This document shows positions 8,870 to 16,580 of a stretch of 64,000 bases of DNA, piece after piece (position 1 is the stretch's first letter; the number at the start of each line of letters is the position of its first letter). Below the pieces are notes generated by a model. The model saw nothing but the letters and a program-made list of their open reading frames with translations, ran no database searches and had not been told where the DNA came from. Origin of the DNA: Paenisporosarcina antarctica (lineage in GTDB: Bacteria; Bacillota; Bacilli; Bacillales_A; Planococcaceae); contig NZ_CP038015.1 in NCBI RefSeq assembly GCF_004367585.1, positions 2,052,001 to 2,116,000 of the forward strand, given 5' to 3'. A program made the translations under genes and the position numbers.

Positions 8870-10537
8870 CTATTCGACTGATATTATATAAGGATACAGT
8901 GGTTGTTTTCCGTTGTACACTTCTACATCTGCATGTGAATATTTTTCTTCTACAAATGCAGCCAATTCCTTGGCCTCTGTTTCTGTAACATCTTCTCCAT
9001 ATATAATTGTAATGATTTCTGCATCTTCATCTACTAAGTCATGGAATAATGATTTTGAAACATCAACTAGTGAAGGTGATGCAAGAATAATCTTCCCTTG
9101 CGATATAGCCATATAGTCATCTTTTTGAATTTCGACACCATCAATTGACGTGTCACGAACAGCAAAAGTAATTTGACCTGTTTTGACATGTGCATATGCC
9201 TCAGTCATTGTCGTTTTGTTATCTTCAACTGTAGCTTCTGGATTAAATGCTAAAATGGCTGCTAGACCTTCAGGTACTGACTTAGTTGGGACAACGGCTG
9301 CTTCAATTCCAATCACTTCAGCGGCTTGTTGGGCAGCCATTATGATATTTTTGTTATTTGGTAAAATAAGAACTTTTTCAGCTCCAATAGATTCAATCGC
9401 TTTAACGATATCTTCTGTTGATGGATTCATCGTCTGACCGCCAACTATTACTGCACTTGCACCTACACTTTTAAGAAGATCTGAAATTCCTTCGCCCATC
9501 GCAACCGTCACAATCGCATATGGATGTTTTTTTACAGGTACAGACGTTAATACGTCCTTTTTATAATCGTCTCCAACAATTTCAGAGTGTTGTTGACGCA
9601 TATTGTCAATTTTTATTTTAATTAGGTCACCGAACTTTTGTCCGTAACCCAAACAATTTCCAGGTTGTTCAGAGTGAATATGTACCTTTGCAATTTCATC
9701 ATCAGAAATAACAAGCAGTGAATCACCAAACTGACTTAATCCTTCACGAAAATCATGTTCATTAAAAGGATTTTCTGCCACTTTTTCTGGCATGAACTTC
9801 ACCATAAACTCTGTGCAATAACCGAACTCAATATCGGCTGTATCCATAAAACCTTGAATCTTTTTATGGTGTTCTGCACTTACTAGATCATCCATAGAAT
9901 AAGAGGACGTTTTTTCAGGTAGTTTTTCACCTTTCATGGCAGCAATAAAACCTTCGTAAACGTATACGAGTCCTTGTCCACCGGAATCCACAACCCCTAC
10001 CTCTTTTAAAACAGGTAATAAATCTGGTGTTCTCTCTAGTGATGCTTTTGCTTCTTTCAGCAATTCTTCCATTACCACTATTATATTATCTTCATGTTCA
10101 GCTACTTCTATCGCTTTTTTCGCTGAATCTTTTGCGACTGTTAAAATAGTACCTTCAACTGGTTTCATGACTGCTTTATAAGCCATATCTACACCATGTT
10201 GGAAAGCATGAGCAAAGTCTTTTGCAGATAACGTCGATTTCGTTTCAACATCTTTCCCAAATCCACGGAAAAGTTGAGACAAAATGACGCCTGAGTTCCC
10301 ACGGGCTCCCATTAATAATCCTTTTGAAAGCGCTTGAGCTGTTTTTCCAATATGAGCAACTGCATGTGCTTCTGTTTCTTTTGATCCAGAAGACATTGAC
10401 AAGTTCATGTTCGTTCCCGTGTCACCATCGGGAACAGGAAAGACATTTAACGCATCCACATAATCTGCATTTTGGAATAAGTGATGGGCACCCATTTTCA
10501 CCATTTCTGCAAATTGAATTCCGTCTAAAGACTTCAT
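8870..10537 (-). CDS. fakA: Fatty acid kinase catalytic subunit FakA (YloV)
   Basis: FakA phosphorylates exogenous fatty acids that are bound by FakB partner proteins. The 555-residue protein has an N-terminal DhaL-type kinase domain with the Mg-ATP motif DGDTGTNMN (37-45) and GARGNSGVILSQ, followed by the FakA-specific middle and C-terminal domains (DAK1/DegV-like). The start ATG follows GGAGGAAG. It lies 16 nt after yloU, the usual Bacillales pairing. The name comes from family knowledge; the B. subtilis locus name is yloV. Confidence 0.9.
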   Translation of the reverse strand: MKSLDGIQFAEMVKMGAHHLFQNADYVDALNVFPVPDGDTGTNMNLSMSSGSKETEAHAVAHIGKTAQALSKGLLMGARGNSGVILSQLFRGFGKDVETKSTLSAKDFAHAFQHGVDMAYKAVMKPVEGTILTVAKDSAKKAIEVAEHEDNIIVVMEELLKEAKASLERTPDLLPVLKEVGVVDSGGQGLVYVYEGFIAAMKGEKLPEKTSSYSMDDLVSAEHHKKIQGFMDTADIEFGYCTEFMVKFMPEKVAENPFNEHDFREGLSQFGDSLLVISDDEIAKVHIHSEQPGNCLGYGQKFGDLIKIKIDNMRQQHSEIVGDDYKKDVLTSVPVKKHPYAIVTVAMGEGISDLLKSVGASAVIVGGQTMNPSTEDIVKAIESIGAEKVLILPNNKNIIMAAQQAAEVIGIEAAVVPTKSVPEGLAAILAFNPEATVEDNKTTMTEAYAHVKTGQITFAVRDTSIDGVEIQKDDYMAISQGKIILASPSLVDVSKSLFHDLVDEDAEIITIIYGEDVTETEAKELAAFVEEKYSHADVEVYNGKQPLYPYIISVE

Positions 10538-10553
10538 ATCCTACTTCCTCCTC

Positions 10554-10916
10554 TTATGGGTTCGTAACACGAACTCCTTGAACGTAAATATTTACTGATT
10601 TAACAGCTAGGCCTAATGTTTTATTTAGTGTGTATTTTACTTTCGATTGAACTTGATATGCTACTTCCGATACTTTTGTACCATAGCTGATAACAATGTA
10701 CATATCTATGTGAAGATCTTCGCCATTCTGACGTACAAGTACACCTTTAGAGAAGTTTTCTTTACGTAAGATATCAGTTAAACCATCTCGAATTTGATGT
10801 TTTGTTGCCATTCCAACTATTCCATAACATTCAATCGCTGCTCCACCCGCAATCTGGCCAACGACATCATTTGAAATATCAATTTGTCCGAATTCGTTTT
10901 TCAATTCAATTGACAT
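10554..10916 (-). CDS. yloU: Asp23/Gls24 family envelope stress protein YloU
   Basis: This 120-residue protein belongs to the Asp23/Gls24 (DUF322) family: it has EFGQIDISNDVVGQIAG at the start and VNIYVQGVRVT at the end. Relatives are alkaline-shock or envelope-associated proteins, but the molecular role is unclear. It is first in the yloU-fakA pair and divergent from rpmB. TTGACT and TACAAT occur upstream but with non-standard spacing, so I do not call a promoter. Confidence 0.92.
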   Translation of the reverse strand: MSIELKNEFGQIDISNDVVGQIAGGAAIECYGIVGMATKHQIRDGLTDILRKENFSKGVLVRQNGEDLHIDMYIVISYGTKVSEVAYQVQSKVKYTLNKTLGLAVKSVNIYVQGVRVTNP

Positions 10917-11052
10917 AGAGAATGCCTCCTTATAAGTCCTTTTTGACTACCCTTAATTGTACTACATAATGAGTTGTAATAAAAGTCAACGTTAAGATTC
11001 TCTTAAAATCGTCTGCCAAGGTATTTCCCTTGAAAGAGAGATGTAAAAGTTA

Positions 11053-11081
11053 TTGCTACGAAAATTACTTTGTGATATAAT
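11053..11081 (+). promoter_or_regulatory. Sigma-A promoter for rpmB
   Basis: TTGCTA (11053-11058) and a perfect TATAAT (11076-11081) are separated by 17 nt, 68 nt upstream of the rpmB start codon. Confidence 0.85.
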
Positions 11082-11149
11082 CCTAAGGTATGTGAAATAT
11101 ATCGAACTGAAAAAATTATTTCAGCTTCTTTGTTGAGGAGGAAAAATAA

Positions 11150-11338
11150 ATGCCTAAAGTATGTGTAATTTCAGGGCGTAAAGCTCGTGCTGGTAATGCT
11201 CGTTCTCACGCAATGAACAAAACAAAACGCACTTGGGGAGCTAATTTACAAAAAGTTCGTATTCTTGTAAACGGTACTCCAAAACGTGTATGGGTTTCTG
11301 CGAGAGCACTGAAATCTGGAAAAGTTGAGCGCGTTTAA
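11150..11338 (+). CDS. rpmB: 50S ribosomal protein L28 (bL28)
   Basis: bL28 is a component of the large ribosomal subunit. The 62-residue basic protein opens [16 protein letters not shown] and ends [10 protein letters not shown], as expected for the family. It lacks the CxxC pair of the zinc-binding L28 form. The ATG follows GAGGAGG. It is one of few plus-strand genes and is monocistronic: it has its own promoter and is closed by a bidirectional terminator shared with spoVM. Confidence 0.97.
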   Translation: MPKVCVISGRKARAGNARSHAMNKTKRTWGANLQKVRILVNGTPKRVWVSARALKSGKVERV

Positions 11339-11351
11339 TCTTCGTGCTTAT

Positions 11352-11394
11352 AAAAAAAAAGCCAGACTGACAATTGTCAGTCTGGCTTTTTTTC
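11352..11394. terminator. Bidirectional terminator between rpmB and spoVM
   Basis: A perfect 26-nt palindrome (GCCAGACTGAC/GTCAGTCTGGC around AATT, 11361-11386) is flanked by a run of A on the left and T on the right. It can therefore stop transcripts from rpmB on the plus strand and from spoVM on the minus strand. The last codons and stop of spoVM lie inside it. Confidence 0.92.
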
Positions 11395-11496
11395 ATTTTT
11401 CTTCTTTTTAGGTTTGTCTTCTTTATCCATCCATCCCAAACACATTCTTGCAAAACCACTAACTGCTTTCGGTAATCTAAAGGTATAAACACGCAT
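11377..11496 (-). CDS. spoVM: Stage V sporulation protein M (SpoVM)
   Basis: SpoVM is a tiny amphipathic helix that recognises the convex forespore membrane and anchors SpoIVA, the base of the spore coat. This 39-residue frame opens MRVYTFRLPKAVSGFARM, matching the B. subtilis start MKFYTIKLPKFLGG in spacing and in key residues (Y4, T5, LPK at 8-10, G14, R17, G21). The ATG follows AAGGAG by 8 nt. It is at the expected place, between thiN and rpmB. The tail after residue 24 (DKEDKPKKKKNEKKPD) is longer and more lysine-rich than the 26-residue B. subtilis protein, and its last codons run into the terminator hairpin. Confidence 0.88.
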   Translation of the reverse strand: MRVYTFRLPKAVSGFARMCLGWMDKEDKPKKKKNEKKPD

Positions 11497-11510
11497 GCCT
11501 TCACTCCTTC

Positions 11511-12167
11511 TCATTGATCTGAGCTTCGTATTAATAAACATATGCCAGATGAAAAGGAGATAGACCCATGTTCGTCCAATAGTTGATTACTTGTAAATCG
11601 TGAACTACCTATATTTATGGTTTCATTGCTCACATTATATTTCATGCCAGTTAATGTTATTTCTTCGACATTTTCATGAAAAGCAAAAAAAGACATAAAT
11701 GGTAATTGAGGATTTGTAGTTAATTTTATGATACCAGGTGTTAACAGACGCATTTCATTCCATTTGTTACGTACGATAAATTGAATTCCAGGATTGTCCT
11801 TCTGAAATCGATACACGCTGTTGAGTACCGAAATAAAATGGTCCAAACGCCCTCCTGTTACACCTACTAAGACGACTTGTTGTGGATCGAAATCAAGTGA
11901 GTGTATGAGTGCTAAATCTGTATCCGTTTCATTTTTATCCACAGATGCTACTTTTACTGAAGCCACTCGGTTGGTTAAATCCAAAAATTCTTCTGAAGAT
12001 AGTGAATCAAAATCACCAACAGCTACAGTTGGAATAATGCCTTCGTTAAGTAAATACACTGAGCCCTTGTCCGCTCCAATAAAAACAACTTCATCAGATA
12101 ATTTGTAGGGCTCAAGGGGGGCCAATTCATCAATTGGCCCCCCAGCGCAAATCACAACCGTTTTCAT
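11511..12167 (-). CDS. thiN: Thiamine pyrophosphokinase ThiN
   Basis: ThiN converts thiamine to thiamine pyrophosphate with ATP. The 218-residue protein shows the family blocks GADKGSVYLL (about 30-40) and VGDFDSLS (about 51-58), the DTDLAL segment and GVTGGRLDHF. The start overlaps the rpe stop as ATGA. It sits between rpe and spoVM as in B. subtilis. Confidence 0.94.
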   Translation of the reverse strand: MKTVVICAGGPIDELAPLEPYKLSDEVVFIGADKGSVYLLNEGIIPTVAVGDFDSLSSEEFLDLTNRVASVKVASVDKNETDTDLALIHSLDFDPQQVVLVGVTGGRLDHFISVLNSVYRFQKDNPGIQFIVRNKWNEMRLLTPGIIKLTTNPQLPFMSFFAFHENVEEITLTGMKYNVSNETINIGSSRFTSNQLLDEHGSISFSSGICLLIRSSDQ

Positions 12168-12832
12168 GTAAGGATCGCTCGTTCGCCTGCTTCTTGAATG
12201 TCTTGAAGAGCTTTTGAACGGTCTTCTTTACTATAGATAGCTGAACCTGCAACAAAAATTGTTGCGCCTGCTTGTGCACAAGGAATAATAGTGTCTTCAT
12301 TAATGCCACCATCAATTTCAATTTCGATATTCAAGCCTTTTTCTTTAATGATTGTCGAAAGTTTTTGTATTTTTGGTATAACTGAATGAATAAATTTTTG
12401 TCCGCCAAATCCAGGATTAACCGTCATAAACAGTACCATGTCAATGTCTTCAAGTACATGTTGAATGGATTCAATAGGTGTATGTGGGTTTAACACAACA
12501 CCTGGCTTTACACCAAATGAACGAATTAGTTGAATTGTTCGATGCAAGTGAGGACATGCTTCTACATGAACTGTAATGTAATCAGCACCCGCTTTTGCAA
12601 ATGATTCAATAAAATCATCTGGGTTCTCGATCATTAAATGTACATCTAAAGGCAATTTTGTCACCGGTCTTAATGCTTCAACAACAATCGGACCCATTGT
12701 AATATTTGGCACAAAATGACCGTCCATAACATCAATGTGAATCAGTTGTGCACCAGCTTGTTCGACTTCTTTTACTTCTTCAGCCAATTTCGAAAAATTG
12801 GCAGCTAAAATTGATGGGGCTATTTTAATCAT
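12164..12832 (-). CDS. rpe: Ribulose-phosphate 3-epimerase
   Basis: Rpe interconverts ribulose 5-phosphate and xylulose 5-phosphate in the pentose phosphate pathway. The 222-residue TIM-barrel opens MIKIAPSILAANFSKL and contains HIDVMDGHFVPNI, DVHLMIENPD, MTVNPGFGGQKF and DGGIN, covering the metal and phosphate sites. The frame is open to 12856 but the ATG at 12832 follows GAGG by 8 nt and matches the family, so it is the start. It is 1 nt after the rsgA stop. Confidence 0.95.
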   Translation of the reverse strand: MIKIAPSILAANFSKLAEEVKEVEQAGAQLIHIDVMDGHFVPNITMGPIVVEALRPVTKLPLDVHLMIENPDDFIESFAKAGADYITVHVEACPHLHRTIQLIRSFGVKPGVVLNPHTPIESIQHVLEDIDMVLFMTVNPGFGGQKFIHSVIPKIQKLSTIIKEKGLNIEIEIDGGINEDTIIPCAQAGATIFVAGSAIYSKEDRSKALQDIQEAGERAILT

Positions 12833-12833
12833 A

Positions 12834-13715
12834 TTAATACCTCGGCTTTCGCTCATTTATTTCGTCTAAAAACTTAACATAATGTTTGTATCTGTATGCT
12901 TTGATTTCACCAGATTGAACCCCCGCAAGAACTGCGCATTTCGGTTCGCTAATGTGTAAACACTCTCTAAATTTACAACTATCAGACACTGCTCGGAATT
13001 CAGGAAAACAATAAGATAATTGTTCTTTATCTATTTCATCAAAATCAAATGAACTGAACCCTGGAGTATCAGCTAACAGTCCTTCACAAACCTCAACGAG
13101 TTCAACATGACGAGTTGTATGTTTCCCACGGCCAAGTGCTTGTGAAATGATACCTGTTTTCAAATTTAATGAGGGCAACACTGTATTCAGTAATGTCGAT
13201 TTCCCCACACCAGACTGTCCAGCTAAAACACTAATTTTCCCTTTTAAGACTGGTGCGATATTCGCAACCAATTCTTCGTCATCTTTGAATGTTTCTATTA
13301 TTTGATAACCAATTGCTCTGTAATCATTAATAAACGGTCGAATTTTTGCCATTTCAGATTCAGTAATTAAATCCGTTTTAGTTAAACAAATAATCGGTTC
13401 TACATTAAATGACTCTACGACAACAAGAAAGCGATCCAACAATAAAGGATTGAAGTCGGGTTCTGTTAACGAAAACACGAGTAAAGCTTGATCAATATTA
13501 GCGATTGGTGGACGTACTAGTGCATTCTTCCTTTCATGAACAATGGTAATTGTCCCGTCAGAACTACCTTCCACTTCATAATCGACATAGTCTCCAACGA
13601 GTGGATTCACTCCACGATTTCTGAAAACACCACGCCCTCGGCATTGTATAAACTGTTCTCCATCTTGAACATAATAAAACCCGCTAAGCGCTTTACGTAT
13701 TTGCCCTTTTGGCAT
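12834..13715 (-). CDS. rsgA: Ribosome small subunit-dependent GTPase RsgA
   Basis: RsgA is a circularly permuted GTPase that checks late 30S subunit assembly. The 293-residue protein has an N-terminal OB fold, the permuted motifs CLTKTDL (G4), GQSGVGKSTLLN (G1) and DTPGFSSF (G3), and a C-terminal zinc site with CxxxxCxHxxxxxC pattern (CKFRECLHISEPKC). It lies 11 nt after prkC. The prpC-prkC-rsgA order is conserved in Bacillales, where PrkC phosphorylates the RsgA homologue. Confidence 0.96.
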   Translation of the reverse strand: MPKGQIRKALSGFYYVQDGEQFIQCRGRGVFRNRGVNPLVGDYVDYEVEGSSDGTITIVHERKNALVRPPIANIDQALLVFSLTEPDFNPLLLDRFLVVVESFNVEPIICLTKTDLITESEMAKIRPFINDYRAIGYQIIETFKDDEELVANIAPVLKGKISVLAGQSGVGKSTLLNTVLPSLNLKTGIISQALGRGKHTTRHVELVEVCEGLLADTPGFSSFDFDEIDKEQLSYCFPEFRAVSDSCKFRECLHISEPKCAVLAGVQSGEIKAYRYKHYVKFLDEINERKPRY

Positions 13716-13726
13716 CGTATTCCTCC

Positions 13727-15679
13727 CTAATTGATACTGTTATACTCTATGATTTCATCTTCTATAACTTTTGAGTCTACCATAATTCGGTATGCTCCTT
13801 TTTGACCTTCTTCAATTTCTAATTTAATTTCGTGTAATTTTGTTTCTGTAAGAACAAATTCCTCAACAGGTTCTGTCAAAGTATGGTTCTGATCCTGAAG
13901 ATAAATACGAACGAGTTGTTCAACATCTGGTTCTTCAGGTTCATAAGGAATTTCGACCATTTTCACAAAGGTTTTAATTTGCTTAGCTGTTTGGCCTTTT
14001 GATAACACAATTTCGATCAAGCTACCCGGTTTAAGCATTGTTCCTGCAACTGGCGTTTGAGAAATGACAAATCCTCCAGGTACGTCCACAGAAAAATCTT
14101 CACTCACAATTCGAATGTTAAATCCAGATGATTTAGCATAGTCATTAAGTGTTTTTTCGTTATATGCTTTTGTTAAATCAATGACGCTAATTAGATTAGG
14201 ACCTTTACTCACTGTGAATACGAGTTCGGTTTCATCAGGAATAATATCACTATCTCCTGCTGGTTTTTGAGAAAGAATTCTACCTTCAGGTTCATCTGAA
14301 AATTCTTCTTTTGTTTCAATGGAATCAAAGTTTTGTGATGCTAATAAATCCTTAACATCATTAATATCACGTCCTACGTAATCAGCTAGATAAACTAATT
14401 CTTTCCCACTTGAGACTACGAACTCAATTTCAGTTCCTTCATCTCTTATTTTTCCAATTTGTGGAATAGTACGGATAACTTGACCTTCTTCAATGTCTTC
14501 AGAAGATTCTTGAGATTCATTTCCAGCAATCAAGCCTACATCTTCCACCATAGCAATCGCTTCGTTTAAAGGCAATTTTTCAACATTAGGTACTTCAACT
14601 TTATTTGGTCCAAAAAGTTGTGGGAATGCGAGTATTATAGCTAAACTTGCCAGTATGAGTAATGAAACTATCCCTAAAATCCAAGGCCATTTTTTCTTTT
14701 TCTTTTTTTCTTCAACAACTGGATTCGGTGATGAAGTATTTTCTTTTGAGAGTTTCTTAGTATCGGCTAATTGATCGTAGCTGCCATCTTTAATAATAGG
14801 CATTGCTTTGGTAGCACCATCATCAGTTGGAATGGCAAATGCCTTTTCATTTGCACGTTCTTCAGATAATACGTTATTTAAATCGAATTCCATTTCTTCG
14901 ACAGTTTGGTAACGATTTCGAGGATCTTTTGCTGTCGCTTTCATGACCACATTTTCCAGACTTTGAGGAATACTAGGTACAACAGCTCTTACTGAAGGTG
15001 TTTCAGTTTGTAGATGTTTTAATGCAATGGATACTGCTGATTCACCTAAAAAAGGAAGTTTTCCTGTAAGTAATTCGAACAACACGATACCTAGTGCATA
15101 AATATCTGATCTTTTGGTTGCCGTTCCACCACGTGCTTGTTCAGGAGATAAATAATGTACAGTTCCTAAAACCGAATTAGTTTGAGTAAATGATGTGGCA
15201 CTTAAAGCCATTGCAATCCCAAAGTCTGTAATTTTGACATGATGAATTCCATCCATCAAAATATTTTGGGGTTTAATATCTCGATGAACAATTTGATTTT
15301 GATGAGCGTGGCCAATTGCTGAAGTTAATTGTTTCATGATGTTCACTGTCTCAACTGGTGAAAGTGGTGCAGCATCTACAATATAATGTTTTAATGTTTT
15401 ACCTTCCACAAACTCCATCACCAAATATTGCAAGTCCTTATCTTCACCGACATCAAAAATATTAACAATATTAGGGTGGGTCAGACTAGTTGCGGCAAGT
15501 GCTTCTCGTTGAAATCTTCTATGCAAATCGTCTTCATTTGAAAAATCATATCGCAATACTTTGATGGCTACATCTCGATCAAGAATCATGTCGTGAGCGA
15601 GGTAAACATTGGACATGCCCCCTCCACCAATCATTTCGAGAACTTTATATCGTCCACTGATTCTTTTGCCTACGAGCAT
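13727..15679 (-). CDS. prkC: Serine/threonine protein kinase PrkC with PASTA domains
   Basis: This is a membrane kinase whose extracellular PASTA repeats bind muropeptides and which signals in growth and spore germination. The 650-residue protein has a cytoplasmic Hanks kinase domain (GGGGMSNVYLAHD at 18-30, Lys40, HRDIKPQN at 132-139, DFG at 152-154), a lysine-rich linker, one membrane segment at about 331-354, three PASTA repeats from about 360 to 575 and a C-terminal Ig-like segment. It starts 2 nt after prpC, its partner phosphatase, with the ribosome binding site AGGAGGTG in the end of prpC. Confidence 0.96.
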   Translation of the reverse strand: MLVGKRISGRYKVLEMIGGGGMSNVYLAHDMILDRDVAIKVLRYDFSNEDDLHRRFQREALAATSLTHPNIVNIFDVGEDKDLQYLVMEFVEGKTLKHYIVDAAPLSPVETVNIMKQLTSAIGHAHQNQIVHRDIKPQNILMDGIHHVKITDFGIAMALSATSFTQTNSVLGTVHYLSPEQARGGTATKRSDIYALGIVLFELLTGKLPFLGESAVSIALKHLQTETPSVRAVVPSIPQSLENVVMKATAKDPRNRYQTVEEMEFDLNNVLSEERANEKAFAIPTDDGATKAMPIIKDGSYDQLADTKKLSKENTSSPNPVVEEKKKKKKWPWILGIVSLLILASLAIILAFPQLFGPNKVEVPNVEKLPLNEAIAMVEDVGLIAGNESQESSEDIEEGQVIRTIPQIGKIRDEGTEIEFVVSSGKELVYLADYVGRDINDVKDLLASQNFDSIETKEEFSDEPEGRILSQKPAGDSDIIPDETELVFTVSKGPNLISVIDLTKAYNEKTLNDYAKSSGFNIRIVSEDFSVDVPGGFVISQTPVAGTMLKPGSLIEIVLSKGQTAKQIKTFVKMVEIPYEPEEPDVEQLVRIYLQDQNHTLTEPVEEFVLTETKLHEIKLEIEEGQKGAYRIMVDSKVIEDEIIEYNSIN

Positions 15680-15681
15680 GT

Positions 15682-16431
15682 CTACACCTCCTCTTTTGTA
15701 TTGGTAATTAACACGAGAGAGATGTTATCTTCTCCACCTTTTTTATTTGCGAGATCTACTAGTTGAGTGCCTTTATCAAGAACGGATACATCTGTTGACA
15801 TAATTTTTGTCATGTCATCAATCGATAATTTATTACTTAACCCGTCTGAACATAATAGTAAGTAAGAATATGTAGGAAACATTAATGAAACAAAGTCAGG
15901 CTCAATCGTTTTTTCGGTTCCTAATGATTTTGTAATTAAATTTTTCCTTGGATGACTTTCTGCTTCCTCTTCACTAATTTCTCCATTTTCAACTAAAATG
16001 TTTACATATGAATGATCTTTTGTTAATTGTTTCATTTTTCCAGCGTGCCATTCATAAGCACGACTATCTCCAATATGACAGAGTACTTTTTGTTCGTCAG
16101 TTAATACCGCCGCTAAAAATGTGGTGCCCATTCCTTGGCAATCTTCATGCGTTAAAGAATAATCAAAGATCAAGCTATTAATTTTTTTTACTGAGTTTGA
16201 AAACCAATGTTTAATAGTTTCTTCTGAAGAAAACTGTTCAGAGGTGGCACTATTAAAGTATTCACCAATTTTAGTGACAGCCATATTACTTGCGATATCA
16301 CCTGCATTGTGTCCACCCATCCCATCAGCAATAACTCCTAAACGGACAAAATCTGATCGCACGATAACTGCAGCACAATCCTCATTTACCGAGCGTTTTT
16401 GACCGATATCACTTAATACAGTGTATTTCAT
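15682..16431 (-). CDS. prpC: PP2C-type protein phosphatase PrpC
   Basis: PrpC reverses PrkC phosphorylation. The 249-residue PPM-family enzyme has VLSDIGQKRSVNEDC at the start, IADGMGGHNAGD, the LCHIGDSRAYEW block and LLCSDGLSNKL and GGEDNISLVLI near the end, supplying the metal-binding aspartates. The ATG at 16431 follows GGAG by 9 nt and overlaps the TGA stop of the rlmN remnant (TGATG). This overlap indicates the intact ancestor was coupled to rlmN. Confidence 0.95.
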   Translation of the reverse strand: MKYTVLSDIGQKRSVNEDCAAVIVRSDFVRLGVIADGMGGHNAGDIASNMAVTKIGEYFNSATSEQFSSEETIKHWFSNSVKKINSLIFDYSLTHEDCQGMGTTFLAAVLTDEQKVLCHIGDSRAYEWHAGKMKQLTKDHSYVNILVENGEISEEEAESHPRKNLITKSLGTEKTIEPDFVSLMFPTYSYLLLCSDGLSNKLSIDDMTKIMSTDVSVLDKGTQLVDLANKKGGEDNISLVLITNTKEEV

Positions 16432-16511
16432 CAATTGTCACTCCGTTTCTTGTTGACGCTTCTCTCACGAAGTTGTCTGCAAGGCGCATCAATATCAGAG
16501 TCGTATTCACG
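16431..16511 (-). pseudogene. rlmN: 3' remnant of rlmN (23S rRNA/tRNA methyltransferase)
   Basis: In B. subtilis rlmN lies between rsmB and prpC. Here that space is only 146 nt, but its last 27 codons read REYDSDIDAPCRQLRERSV followed by a lysine/arginine-rich end and TGA. This is recognisably the RlmN C-terminus (RRE-GxDIDAACGQLR in family members), including the conserved cysteine. An in-frame TGA lies five codons upstream of the match, there is no start, and the radical-SAM domain is gone. I read it as the tail left by a deletion. Whether an intact rlmN exists elsewhere cannot be seen here. Confidence 0.75.
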
Positions 16512-16535
16512 ACAGCTTGTTTCTCAAATCAGACA

Positions 16536-16566
16536 AGTCAATGTTGCTTCTTTTACAACATTGACT
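16536..16566. repeat. 11-bp inverted repeat between rsmB and the rlmN remnant
   Basis: AGTCAATGTTG and CAACATTGACT form a perfect 11-bp stem with a 9-nt loop. It is 15 nt past the rsmB stop and could terminate the def-fmt-rsmB transcript, but the minus-strand sequence after it (TGTCTGATTTG) is not a T-run. It may mark the deletion joint of rlmN. Confidence 0.6.
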
Positions 16567-16580
16567 TAATAATTTCTTCT

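Noticed and set aside
11241-11504. 87-codon minus-strand frame over spoVM and the end of rpmB
   Set aside because: It overlaps rpmB and is in a different frame from the clear SpoVM match, which has its own ribosome binding site.
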